From the NCBI RefSeq assembly GCF_027943255.1, contig NC_072892.1:124451792-124515791 (forward strand): a stretch of 64,000 bases of DNA, given 5' to 3'. This DNA comes from Anastrepha obliqua (Eukaryota; Arthropoda; Insecta; Diptera; Tephritidae). The notes beneath the pieces are model-generated. The model worked only from the letters and a program-made list of their open reading frames with translations, was not told the origin of the DNA and searched no databases. This document shows positions 40,501 through 43,874 of this stretch, one piece after another. The position numbers and the translations under genes were made by a program. Every line of letters starts with the position of its first letter. Positions within the stretch are counted from its first letter, which is position 1.

Positions 40501-43187
40501 GCGTATTGTTTAGAGTGATTAATTATTATCCAAGCCCTATCGTCACATTTTGATCATTAGCCTCAACCTGTGTTTCAACTCAGCAGTAGACCAATGGCAA
40601 ATCACAGAGTCCATTTCTACGTTCTACGAAGAAAACATATATCTTCTTCTTCTTGATTTTCGCGATTCTCGCTTACACGATTTTGGCCGAGTTTAACAAA
40701 GCGGGCAAGTCGTTTCTTTCTCGTGCTAACCGGCGTCAATTGGACACACCATGTGAAGCCAAGTCCTTCTCCACCTGATCTTTCCAACGCAGAGAAGACC
40801 TTCCTCTTCCTCTGCTACCATCAGCTAGTAACGCATCGAACGCTTTCAGAGAGGGAGCTAAAGCGTTTGTATCCATTCGGACGGCATGACTTAGCCAACG
40901 AAGCCACTGGATCATTATTCGCTGCGCTATGTCTAGCCCTTGTTGGCAAGAGAGATTCTTCTGCGTTTGATTTCAAGGTTGATATTATTATCGGTGTTAA
41001 TGCTGGTTCTTAGGTAAACGAAGTCTCGTACAACCTCGAAATCATAACTGCCAACAGTGACGTTGGTGCCAGCACGTGAAGGCGCCAACTGTTTGTTTGA
41101 TGACATGAGATACTTCGTTTTGTCCTCTTTCACCACCAGACCCATTCGCTTTGCTTATTTATCCAGTTTGGAAAAGGCAGAACTAACAGCGCGGTTGTTA
41201 AGACCGATGATGTCAATATCATCGGCATACGCCAAGAATTGTATGATCTTATAAAAAATTGTGCCTGAATGATTAAGTTCTGCGGCCTGCACGATCTTTT
41301 TCAGCATCCGGTTAAAGAAGTCACCCTGTTTGAAACGTCGTTTGGCATCAAACAGCTCAAGAGGTCCTTCCCGTATCTGACAGCGCTTTGGTACTAAGCA
41401 GCTTCATTTTGCATAGCCATATTAGTTTTGCGGGGATACCAAATTCAGACGTTGTGGCATATTGGCAATTTCTTTTCGTGGCTTTTCGTGCAGCTTTGAA
41501 ATCGACAAACCGATGGTGTGTATCGATTCTTTTGGATTCTCCTTCGATTCTTTCATGGCAGTACCTTATTTCAGTGAATGAACGAAGGACTGAAGTAATG
41601 TGGTTTGCGCTTTGACCTCATGGCCTTTTTTTCCCCCTACTCATCACAGTAACTTATCCAAGCCTAGTTCCGAAGATGGAGATGAGTTGAATTGAGCGTA
41701 TGTGCCGATGGAAACTTCCGGCAGAGATGTCTGAACATTGTTCGCGCTATATCATCACATTCGAGAAGAATGTGTGCTGAAGTATCCAGGGACTGGTCAG
41801 TGGACCATATGCCAGTCTTATGCAAATGACTATGCAAACTGCAGTGATCTGTGTGGATGCACGAGAGCATTCTCAGTTTGTCCTTAGGGAGGGTTGCGAG
41901 TAGCCTAGCTTAATTTAGTCCAAAACCCTTTGTCTTCCATTCTATAGTCTTCCATTTTGCTGATATTGTGAAGTAAAAATATTTTTTCAATAAAATCCGC
42001 TAACGGGAGAGCGGCAAAAGTTTACCAAACTAACATCGCTTAAATAAACACAAATTTGATATTGAAATATTTTTCATTTCATAGTCAAAAATTTGCTATT
42101 GTATTATGCTACCCTCCTGCCTTTTGCTTTACTCTTTCCTTTTGTCCACTTTTGCGAGCTTCTCAAACTGCTTATTGAACAACTTTTCATGTTCTATTAA
42201 ACTGTGGAAAAGTTTTCGATATACAATCCCTTGTTGGTGAATTTATATTCTACAATATTTGTTGTACTTGTAAACACAATCACATTATATGCATCATGGT
42301 TCCATATGTACGATGCCATCATATACATACATACATACACATACGGCTATTATGCGTCTATACGTGTGCAGTACTTCGCGTATCCTGAATTTACGGCCGG
42401 GAACGGCGTGTTCCAATTTAATTTTTAAAAGTGGTTTTCAATTACATACCAAATGCACAAGCTCTAGATTACTTTCATTGTATGGATGTAAGTAGGTGCA
42501 TATGTATGTCTCTGCAATAAAAGGGTTCCTTTCACGAAATCGCTTTACCTCCAAGCATCTGCATATTTATATGTACTTACATACATATATCCTGCGTATC
42601 TACTTCCACATTTCCATACATACCATTGCCGCATTCATCGCATACCTTCACATACATATATGTGTGTGCAAGTTTATAATAAAATATTCCATGCACTCCT
42701 CCGCCTTTGCTCTTCATTTTACTTTGCGGTTTTTATTTTTTTTATTTTTTTTCTATAGCATCCACATGAATCTATGCACACATTTTTTTCGTGCTTTAAT
42801 TTTTGGTAGTCATGCCTCAACAGATGCAATGCCTGAACGGAGTCGAATCGGCTAACTGCCTCACACACTGCTGGTGATTGCCGTTGCGCTAAGGCAACAT
42901 GTTTGTACATATCGACCTATCCTGACCCTGACACAGTTTGTATTTTGCCACTACTTCCTGCAAGAGACGATGGTCAATGAGACGACGTTGACAACAACGA
43001 GTACCACCAGCGCGAACAGGAAGCAAAAACAAATGCAGCAATTGGAACACTTAAATAGATATCGAGCGCACATACCTGCCTTGCTGGTTGAGGTAGAATT
43101 CGCTGACAAGATGGTCTTGTAGGTTTGTGGGTGTGGTTCGCCGCCACCAGCAGCTGCAATTTCAGTTACAGGTATAAAAGTTTGCAT
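1355..43187 (-). CDS. PH-domain protein, ten-exon gene (385 aa, spliced)
   Basis: The coding exons are 43187-43076, 36018-35907, 19325-19267, 12643-12596, 7691-7618, 4698-4496, 4423-4396, 4311-4227, 4162-3929 and 1557-1355. Every junction has AG/GT signals and matching phase, giving 1158 nt ending in TAA. Residues about 100-212 form a pleckstrin-homology domain: a first strand GGYLLRYK, then WNRWAEEWVVLYDD, and a closing helix with the conserved Trp in SEQEVSEWVDAI. A proline-rich LPPPPQIE linker follows, then a tail of about 170 residues with no domain I recognise, ending in an acidic, aromatic stretch. PH domains usually bind phosphoinositides or proteins at membranes; the substrate here is unknown. 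There is no signal peptide or membrane segment. The start chosen is the ATG at 43187, which has A at -3. Exons 4-10 are secure. Exons 1-3 are less so, because the acceptors of exons 2 and 3 are pyrimidine-poor. I do not recognise a named orthologue. Confidence 0.72.
1788..2092 (-). repeat. tRNA-headed SINE, copy 1
   Basis: Read on the minus strand it begins GGCCGCCGTAGACGAATGGG and carries a B-box-like GGTTCGAATCTC, the pattern of a tRNA-derived RNA polymerase III promoter. A body of about 200 bp is shared with the copies near 9.6, 17.8, 22.6 and 35.3 kb. It ends in an A/T-rich tail beside AATAAATAATT. It lies in the last intron of the PH gene. Confidence 0.8.
2170..2345 (-). repeat. transposon 3' fragment shared with 53.2-53.3 kb
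   Basis: About 60 bp (2285-2345) match, on the opposite strand, sequence near 53225-53285. The shared segment resembles the extreme C-terminus of an IS630/Tc1/mariner-type transposase (...YGQHL then stop). The family could not be fixed. Confidence 0.35.
2640..3600 (+). pseudogene. LINE fragment: RNase H domain and C-terminus
   Basis: A degenerate frame contains VYTDGSK, then a QAELMAI motif, FTDSQAA and a later VTWIPVHPHIEGNCRADELA, which together are the Asp-Glu-Asp-Asp layout of a retrotransposon RNase H. The Cys/His-rich C-terminus (GRHAQRVGV...FCRSC) follows up to about 3440. At least one frameshift near 2950-2980 splits it. This organisation fits the I/R1/LOA group of non-LTR elements. 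Confidence 0.7.
3929..4162 (-). CDS. PH gene exon 9
   Basis: This 234-nt exon begins after TGTTGTAG and ends before GTAAGTG. It encodes a basic Ser/His/Ala-rich stretch (KVLAHRSSSAHPALAHH), then ALPWGHGWGWATLPNGVWSG, an unusual Trp/Gly-rich segment. No known domain was recognised. Confidence 0.8.
4227..4311 (-). CDS. PH gene exon 8, proline-rich linker
   Basis: The 85-nt exon encodes LPPPPQIELVVDKPHLMNVL and RRPLVRIR. The acceptor is TTATTTAG and the donor GTAAGT; it leaves in phase 1. The PPPP run could be an SH3 or WW ligand, which is inference only. Confidence 0.82.
4396..4423 (-). CDS. PH gene exon 7 (28-nt micro-exon)
   Basis: This micro-exon encodes SEWVDAITKT, the C-terminal helix of the PH domain with its conserved Trp. 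The acceptor is GGTACAG and the donor GTGAGT; it enters in phase 2 and leaves in phase 0. Confidence 0.82.
4496..4698 (-). CDS. PH gene exon 6, rest of PH core
   Basis: This 203-nt exon begins EPGRSSPAGKILVKEAPEML and ends ...KVYWMLAKSEQEV in phase 2, before GTAAAT. It supplies the PH strands after the large loop and the start of the C-terminal helix. A proline- and arginine-rich loop (PRRPPLPEG) sits in the middle. Confidence 0.85.
5115..5245 (+). repeat. possible LINE reverse-transcriptase scrap
   Basis: A short frame reads NNKATGVDVLPAEFFKYV, resembling the conserved NNKAPGxDxIPAE motif at the start of LINE reverse transcriptase. No continuing frame is present. Confidence 0.4.
5798..6983 (+). 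mobile_element. maT-like (DD37D) Tc1/mariner element, copy A, inactive
   Basis: Terminal repeats CAGGGATCGGCACTC at the left and CAGGGTCGGGCACTCGAAG (reverse) at the right bound 1186 bp. The decayed transposase starts at MDFKRNSVVALYLAGKS (5943) and runs to ...AIVKAKGGHIEQK (about 6863). The first catalytic Asp (VFSDENIF) and last Asp (NPMDYSLW) remain, but the middle one is Val (FQQVSSSSHK). The copy at 55 kb keeps QQDSAPSHK, and there the spacing to the last Asp is 37, the signature of maT elements. In-frame stops and a deletion of the residues before VYRTI confirm inactivation. Confidence 0.78.
6987..7504 (-). mobile_element. internally deleted mariner, TIR-bounded
   Basis: Ends TATTAGTCTGGGGAAAAA and TATTAGTTTGGGGAAAAA are inverted. 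On the minus strand the remaining coding part is mariner N-terminal DNA-binding sequence (YVSNRSIAKELKIDHKIVSN), running straight into the 3' end. The catalytic domain is absent. It directly abuts the right end of the maT copy. Confidence 0.65.
7618..7691 (-). CDS. PH gene exon 5, central PH strands
   Basis: The exon encodes QLLWNRWAEEWVVLYDDSTM and the following AWFT, the strand 1 to strand 3 region of a PH fold with its Trp and acidic residues. The acceptor is TTGTATAG and the donor GTAAGTG; it ends in phase 0. Confidence 0.85.
7843..9200 (+). mobile_element. mariner (DD34D type) remnant, host of a nested insertion
   Basis: Before 8054 the frame reads LSEIHIRLCMLLKFHKGSN. After 8597 it resumes as NICEVYPSALDVRKCQKWF and SKFRSDNFDLSDSHRSERPT, a mariner N-terminus. 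Pieces resembling the catalytic domain (EEFILYVNP, LHPKKGLFVCLV) follow to about 9100. Many stops are present. The 8055-8596 element splits it at a TA. Confidence 0.65.
8055..8596 (-). mobile_element. rosa-like (DD41D) element, internal-deletion derivative
   Basis: Inverted ends GGGTTTTTCAGTAAGAGCGC and GGGTTATTCAATAGGTGCGC are flanked by TA. On the minus strand the N-terminal helix-turn-helix (MERYTLEQRLQIVHIFYENN) is joined to the C-terminal end of the transposase (KSLVYSNKPATICELRANIE ... RARGGHAKEI), with the catalytic core deleted. It sits inside the mariner remnant at 7843-9200. Confidence 0.7.
9247..9296. repeat. (CACCCT)n-type short tandem repeat
   Basis: About seven units of CCCTCA or CACCCT with small variations. 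Confidence 0.85.
9562..9588. repeat. (TA)n microsatellite
   Basis: A run of AT dinucleotides at the tail of SINE copy 2, probably derived from the SINE tail. Confidence 0.85.
9589..9757 (-). repeat. tRNA-headed SINE, copy 2 (head missing)
   Basis: The body matches copy 1 (CCGACTCCGAACGGCA, GGAGCTTTTTCATGGCAGAA) but stops at GAGGGATTAGAATATA, where a transposon with TIRs begins. The tRNA-like head is not found beyond that transposon. Confidence 0.75.
9758..10372 (+). mobile_element. short Tc1/mariner-superfamily element with intact N-terminal ORF
   Basis: Inverted ends AGGGCCCGCCATCTATCG and AGGGTCCGCCATATAAC, flanked by TA, bound about 615 bp. An uninterrupted 119-codon frame (9876-10235) begins MYTLKERWEILRHYFENHGN and contains two helix-turn-helix-like blocks, the second near RRSQQLDISETSLRRILRKD. 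The frame ends just where the catalytic domain should begin. The 3' end lies only about 135 bp downstream, so the core has been deleted. It may encode only a DNA-binding protein. Confidence 0.72.
10470..11084. mobile_element. MITE with GGGGTAGTCAGA ends, copy 1
   Basis: Ends GGGGTAGTCAGAATTTTC and (reverse) GGGGTAGTCAGAGGCCCG are inverted. The AT-rich body has no coding frame. Conserved interior tracts (TTTTTGAACTGGTGATCACTG, trimmed here) recur at 31.7-32.1 and 59.3-59.8 kb. The superfamily was not identified. Confidence 0.7.
11085..12595. other. PH gene intron 4: unique sequence with microsatellites
   Basis: Mostly unassigned sequence. A CAC/CAT/CAG-type trinucleotide patch lies at about 11650-11730 and TATG/CATA repeats at about 11500-11570 and 12220-12250. 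Several overlapping frames at 11460-12270 come from these repeats. Confidence 0.6.
12596..12643 (-). CDS. PH gene exon 4, first PH strand
   Basis: A strong acceptor (CTTCTTCATTTTCAG) and a GTGAGT donor bound 48 nt that encode TVGKQIKGGYLLRYK, the start of the PH domain. It joins exon 5 in phase 1 to make the Lys codon. Confidence 0.82.
13040..13571 (+). pseudogene. LINE A, 5' part (endonuclease start)
   Basis: A frame reads LKLFTWNVRTLY and then, after a frameshift, VQEVRWKGTGTIHNPKYDFY, the N-terminus of an APE-type endonuclease of an RTE-like non-LTR element. It continues as GTFLVFDKTRQN up to the TA at 13570-13571, where a mariner is inserted. The 5' UTR is probably the stretch from about 13040. 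Confidence 0.75.
13572..14859 (-). mobile_element. near-intact mariner (DD34D), 1288 bp
   Basis: Perfect inverted ends of at least 26 bp (starting TTGGGAGGTTGAATTAGTTT) are flanked by TA on both sides. On the minus strand the transposase starts at ATG 14687 (MSTFVPSKSNLREALLFCFN). It continues through the helix-turn-helix, GDEKWFH, HDNARPH and YSPDIAPSDYHLF to ...VVASDGQYFE at about 13648. All three catalytic Asp residues are present, and 34 residues separate the last two. Only two defects are visible: a frameshift in the A run near 14620 and a TAA replacing one codon after GDEKWFH near 14199. It is inserted in LINE A. Confidence 0.9.
14862..16307 (+). pseudogene. LINE A, middle part (endonuclease end, RT start)
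   Basis: The frame resumes exactly after the mariner as DFQAINERLCTI. The endonuclease continues (NISVINGHFPTEEESDEERE, then KIIIGDMNAKVDREE, then NQIDHVLVNSRYKSN with SDHFLL). The linker follows, then the RT start (KKGDMLICETCRPITLLN, SYILSARLKPHDKRNIG). Several stops and frameshifts are present, for example near 15524 and 15838. It is broken at 16307 by LINE B. Confidence 0.8.
16308..17091 (-). mobile_element. LINE B: 5'-truncated RTE-like insertion with target duplication
   Basis: On the minus strand a frame of about 240 codons begins DIIGLNNRAVSSAFSKLDKE, just after where the YADD box would be. It continues through the RT thumb (KVLSRRTKLTLYKTLIMPVL, TYGAEAWTM) to the C-terminal RRLRWLGHVVRMD. 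The 3' end carries a GAA-type repeat tail at 16308-16320. CAACATTGGTAGCT occurs on both sides (16294-16307 and 17092-17105), a 14-bp target-site duplication. A related copy lies at 40.6-41.6 kb. Confidence 0.85.
17092..17176 (+). pseudogene. LINE A, continuation of the RT domain
   Basis: After LINE B the LINE A frame resumes as GSYQTSFQEGRSTTRFF, matching the usual ...IGxYQxGFxxGxSTTDxxF motif of LINE reverse transcriptase. It is cut again at 17177. Confidence 0.72.
17177..17577. mobile_element. palindrome-ended AT-rich insertion in LINE A
   Basis: GATGCTTTCCATTTCAATTC... (27 bp, 17177-17203) is the exact reverse complement of 17551-17577. The interior is AT-rich and non-coding. It may be a foldback MITE, or an AT-rich insert bounded by an inverted piece of LINE A. 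Confidence 0.55.
17578..17777 (+). pseudogene. LINE A, C-terminal end
   Basis: HIKIQRLRRLGHVTHINEDA and NGIPKGKTGKRN correspond to the C-terminal basic motif of RTE-like LINEs. It runs into SINE copy 3. Confidence 0.65.
17778..18070 (-). repeat. tRNA-headed SINE, copy 3
   Basis: The same body and head as copy 1, with more substitutions. The head, read in reverse, ends near 18065 (CACAGCCGAATGGG). Confidence 0.78.
18071..19266. other. PH gene intron 3, unassigned sequence
   Basis: No recognised transposon. CA-rich microsatellite-like stretches lie around 18930-19090. A minus-strand frame at 18585-18848 has a GTAAGTG donor at 18632 but its phase does not fit the PH gene, so it is not called. 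Confidence 0.5.
19267..19325 (-). CDS. PH gene exon 3 (59 nt)
   Basis: The frame reads GIMTRLLDVLTSGRRNIVE and ends at a strong GTAAGTG donor in phase 1, exactly the phase needed by exon 4. The entry phase also matches exon 2. The acceptor (ATATTAG) lacks a pyrimidine tract. ATGs in frame at 19354 and 19318 mean the segment could instead be an alternative first exon. Confidence 0.42.
19826..20208 (+). pseudogene. Jockey-like LINE, 3' end, copy 1
   Basis: A frame at 19834-20160 encodes ADEEFQLPRESRVTLAQLRS and the C-terminal zinc knuckle CPAWEGTPHDTNHLFTCP, then LTPLSLWTQPVE and DEDDR-stop. A short 3' UTR ends in (CAA)n at 20193-20208. The first part of the knuckle has Trp where Cys is usual. 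Confidence 0.78.
20290..20995 (+). pseudogene. LINE reverse-transcriptase fragment
   Basis: Degenerate frames read FIGFKKAFDTLHYQSIWDVL, then MGIRQSCVLSPLLFNVVCDV, then a decayed catalytic box region and INIDKTKVMRVN. These are the conserved blocks of a LINE RT. Several frameshifts are present. Confidence 0.72.
21560..22615 (-). mobile_element. decayed mariner
   Basis: On the minus strand GDEKWYINMKQC, LHPKKIMICVWCDWEGMVH and a C-terminal GDFWRNSINKLVERW can be read in different frames. The second Asp motif is not intact. Terminal repeats were not resolved. Confidence 0.65.
22626..22930 (+). repeat. tRNA-headed SINE, copy 4 (forward)
   Basis: This begins AGGCCGCCGTAGCCGAATGG with B-box GGTTCGAAACTC, then the shared body, ending CCCCATTATATATATATTCC. 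It is the best copy for reading the element 5' to 3'. Confidence 0.82.
22931..24589. other. PH gene intron 2, unassigned sequence with microsatellites
   Basis: No gene seen. CATA/TATG-type microsatellites are at 23590-23850 and 24170-24240. Confidence 0.5.
24590..25095 (+). pseudogene. Jockey-like LINE, 3' end, copy 2
   Basis: The same C-terminal block as at 19.8 kb (ADEELQLPRESRVFVAQLRS, CLACEGTPHDINQLCTCP, LTPLSLWTQPVE), with more upstream sequence and a (CAA)n tail at 25080-25093. The knuckle cysteines are better preserved here. The last codons are lost by a deletion. Confidence 0.78.
25543..26841 (+). mobile_element. mariner, TIR-bounded, inactive
   Basis: Inverted ends CTAGGTGGTTCAATAAGTTT and CTGTCGGTTGTTCAATAAC, flanked by TA, bound 1299 bp. 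Transposase pieces are MEKFKYRAVIEFLFLEGLKA, SISTVERWVAEFKRGRTSLE, KKLCAQWVPHLLTMEEKLIR and VFWDAKGILFVDYLQTGKP. The first catalytic motif has decayed to TMNETWVY, and the second Asp is lost (a QGN reading in place of QDN). In-frame stops lie near 25803, 26143 and 26522. Confidence 0.82.
27092..27597. repeat. possible MITE starting TTAAGGGGACCCGG
   Basis: The non-coding AT-rich body starts at a TTAA followed by a G-rich end, as in piggyBac-type MITEs. A matching right end was not found, so it may be truncated or another repeat type. Confidence 0.35.
27598..27636. repeat. 13-bp perfect inverted repeat (hairpin)
   Basis: GGGTCAACTTCAG, a 13-nt loop, then CTGAAGTTGACCC. It lies at the 3' end of the adjacent mariner and may be a rearranged mariner terminus. 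Confidence 0.7.
27637..28678 (-). mobile_element. mariner, same family as 43748-47349, inactive
   Basis: On the minus strand the element starts CTACAAGGTGAATATTTTTG. A frame at 28183-27713 encodes QKLLRIQHSKDLIKQARKDE, then TGDERWCFQHETQTKPQSAE and KSMLIYCYDSKGIVYKDFV. The second catalytic position reads HYN instead of HDN, and the last Asp region is missing. Confidence 0.75.
28679..29289. other. PH gene intron 2, AT-rich, nothing recognised
   Basis: AT-rich sequence. The frame at 29046-29282 has no recognisable similarity and biased composition. Confidence 0.5.
29290..30155 (+). pseudogene. LINE reverse-transcriptase fragment
   Basis: Degenerate frames read DDWKMRVVTPIFKSGKK, NYRPISKLSSLYKVFDNIV, YQIGFIAGRSTVSNLALFTE and a decayed YADD near 30082. 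These are RT blocks of a Jockey/CR1-type non-LTR element. It has many frameshifts and is bounded by a maT copy at 30158. Confidence 0.7.
30158..31265 (+). mobile_element. maT-like (DD37D) element, copy B, inactive
   Basis: The left end starts CCGGCACTCGAAG, but the outer CAGGG is lost. The transposase begins MDFKRNSVIAMYLAVKSQPA (30268). Later blocks are TDRSYENSSHRLATRRQHPP and HIRAACDSFLGRLKAIVKAK. The middle catalytic Asp reads Glu (QQESASSHK). The right terminus is missing after the region of ATTGTATAAAGT. Confidence 0.75.
31309..31675 (+). mobile_element. rosa-like (DD41D) internal-deletion derivative, 367 bp
   Basis: Ends AGGGTTTTTCAATTGGCAC and (reverse) AAGGGTTTTTCAATAAGGG are inverted. 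The frame at 31321-31683 starts its recognisable part at MASYTIEQHVQMIKLYYQNE. It jumps from the helix-turn-helix straight to DLDDMWFQQDGATCHTANA, the block around the second catalytic Asp, and then ends. Confidence 0.72.
31680..32135. mobile_element. MITE with GGGG(T/C)AGTCAGA ends, copy 2
   Basis: The body matches copy 1 (TTTTTGAATTGGTGATCACG, GAAACGGGCCCAACACAAAT) and the right end reads CTCTGACTGCCCC. The left end is missing at the junction with the 31309-31675 element. Confidence 0.65.
32575..32875 (+). pseudogene. mariner C-terminal scrap
   Basis: The frame reads MGHPPYNPDFAANDSFVFTE then KKRGQSSSMPEVAVD, matching the last catalytic motif and C-terminus of a mariner transposase. No terminal repeats were found. 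Confidence 0.6.
32876..34180. other. PH gene intron 2, unassigned
   Basis: No coding or transposon signal recognised. CATA/TATG microsatellites lie at 33500-33545 and (AAAT)n at 33905-33930. Confidence 0.5.
34181..34661 (+). mobile_element. short mariner derivative, TIR- and TA-bounded
   Basis: Ends CGAGCGTTGTTTGAAAAGTC and (reverse) CGAGCATTATTTGAAAAGTC are flanked by TA. The only coding remnant is a C-terminal piece (SADLAPADPTNYYLFPS, then QETIWKNK); the rest of the transposase is deleted. Confidence 0.75.
34798..35020 (+). repeat. degenerate tRNA-headed SINE
   Basis: This begins GTCGGCCACCGTAGCTGAAT and keeps short parts of the shared body (TCCATCCATTTGT). It is heavily diverged. Confidence 0.5.
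35343..35640 (-). repeat. tRNA-headed SINE, copy 5
   Basis: Body and head match copy 1. It lies about 270 bp from PH gene exon 2 and is antisense to its own Pol III direction at 22.6 kb. Confidence 0.78.
35907..36018 (-). CDS. PH gene exon 2
   Basis: In the frame set by exon 1 this reads ...YETPEVDSKAAKDVLHVF, a likely amphipathic helix, and ends before GTGAGT in phase 2. The acceptor used, CGACTAG, is weak; a second AG about 25 nt downstream keeps the same frame. A different frame of the same exon begins with an ATG at 35970 and would join exon 4 directly (see findings). Confidence 0.5.
36019..40647. other. PH gene intron 1, low-complexity rich, no gene called
   Basis: The longest stretch without transposon coding remnants. 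It holds (CGT)n near 37040-37090, (GGTGGA)n at 37193-37217, (CAAA)n at 38538-38562, a poly-T tract at 39530-39570 and (CA)n at 39646-39672. The frames at 37675-37965, 38308-38499 and 39327-39689 are low-complexity and unsupported. Its relative lack of transposons could mark regulatory sequence, but no specific element was recognised. Confidence 0.5.
40648..41620 (-). pseudogene. LINE C: RTE-like, related to LINE B
   Basis: On the minus strand blocks read PLELFDAKRRFKQGDFFNRM, LAYADDIDIIGLNNRAVSSA (the RT catalytic YADD) and GLVVKEDKTKYLMSSNKQLA. A deletion then removes the thumb, before the 3' end with its GAA-type tail at 40640-40660. It preserves the RT part missing from LINE B. Confidence 0.78.
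41660..41900 (-). pseudogene. LINE C-terminal scrap (R1/LOA-like)
   Basis: The frame reads DHCSLHSHLHKTGI then AHILLECDDIA, the Cys/His-rich C-terminal motif of non-LTR elements with RNase H. Confidence 0.5.
41901..43075. other. PH gene intron 1, unassigned
   Basis: CATA-type microsatellites at 42320-42345 and 42570-42665. No gene seen. Confidence 0.45.
43076..43187 (-). CDS. PH gene exon 1 (start codon, 37 codons)
   Basis: The exon opens with ATG at 43187 (MQTFIPVTEIAAAGGG...) and ends before a GTATGT donor in phase 1. The next exon completes the split codon as Ala. An AG at the TTGCAG about 34 nt inside the exon would be an excellent acceptor, so the true exon could instead begin near 43153 with an upstream start outside this model. 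The sequence is rich in Ala, Gly, Ser and Thr, as expected of a disordered N-terminus. Confidence 0.5.
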
Positions 43188-43874
43188 CGTGTGGATTAAA
43201 GTAAAAAATTAGGTTGGTAATAAAAACAGCAAAGAATACCGGGACTGATTATCAAGAAATTACAAAAAATTAAAGTGGACGTTACACAGTCGAGTTAGAC
43301 ACACTTTTCAGAAGTGTTACACATAGGCTGAAAAGTCCCGGGCCTAGCAAAGAATACACGTTTTTTTCTGGCTAAAATTATTTTTATTCATCAACGTAAT
43401 TTCAATCAAGAACAAAGCAATCATTCCAGCGCCGCTCTAACATTTCAATACCCCTTTTGTAGAGCGATTTATCTTTTGCCACAAAATAGGACTCAGTTTC
43501 AGCGATAACCTCTTCATTCGAGCGAAATTCTTAACGGTGAACATTTTTCCAGGTCTGTGAACAGCAAGTAGTCGATGGGAGCCAGATCTGACGAATACGG
43601 TGGATGTGAAAGCAATTCGAAGTTCAATTCATCTAATTTTGCCACTGCTCAGAATCATCAACACATTCTTCTTTCTGATCAATAATGAGCAAACGCGGCA
43701 CCCACTGTGAACAGAGCTTTCTCATAGTCAAATGCTCATGCAATATACAAGGTGAAGTCCAAAATTAACAAGACTGGCGTCATAAAAATGTTTTTGATGG
43801 CGCCGATGATGATGTTTGTGTCATCGGTACAAAAATGAGTTTCGAACAAAGAACTAATATCGATTTTTTTTTAA

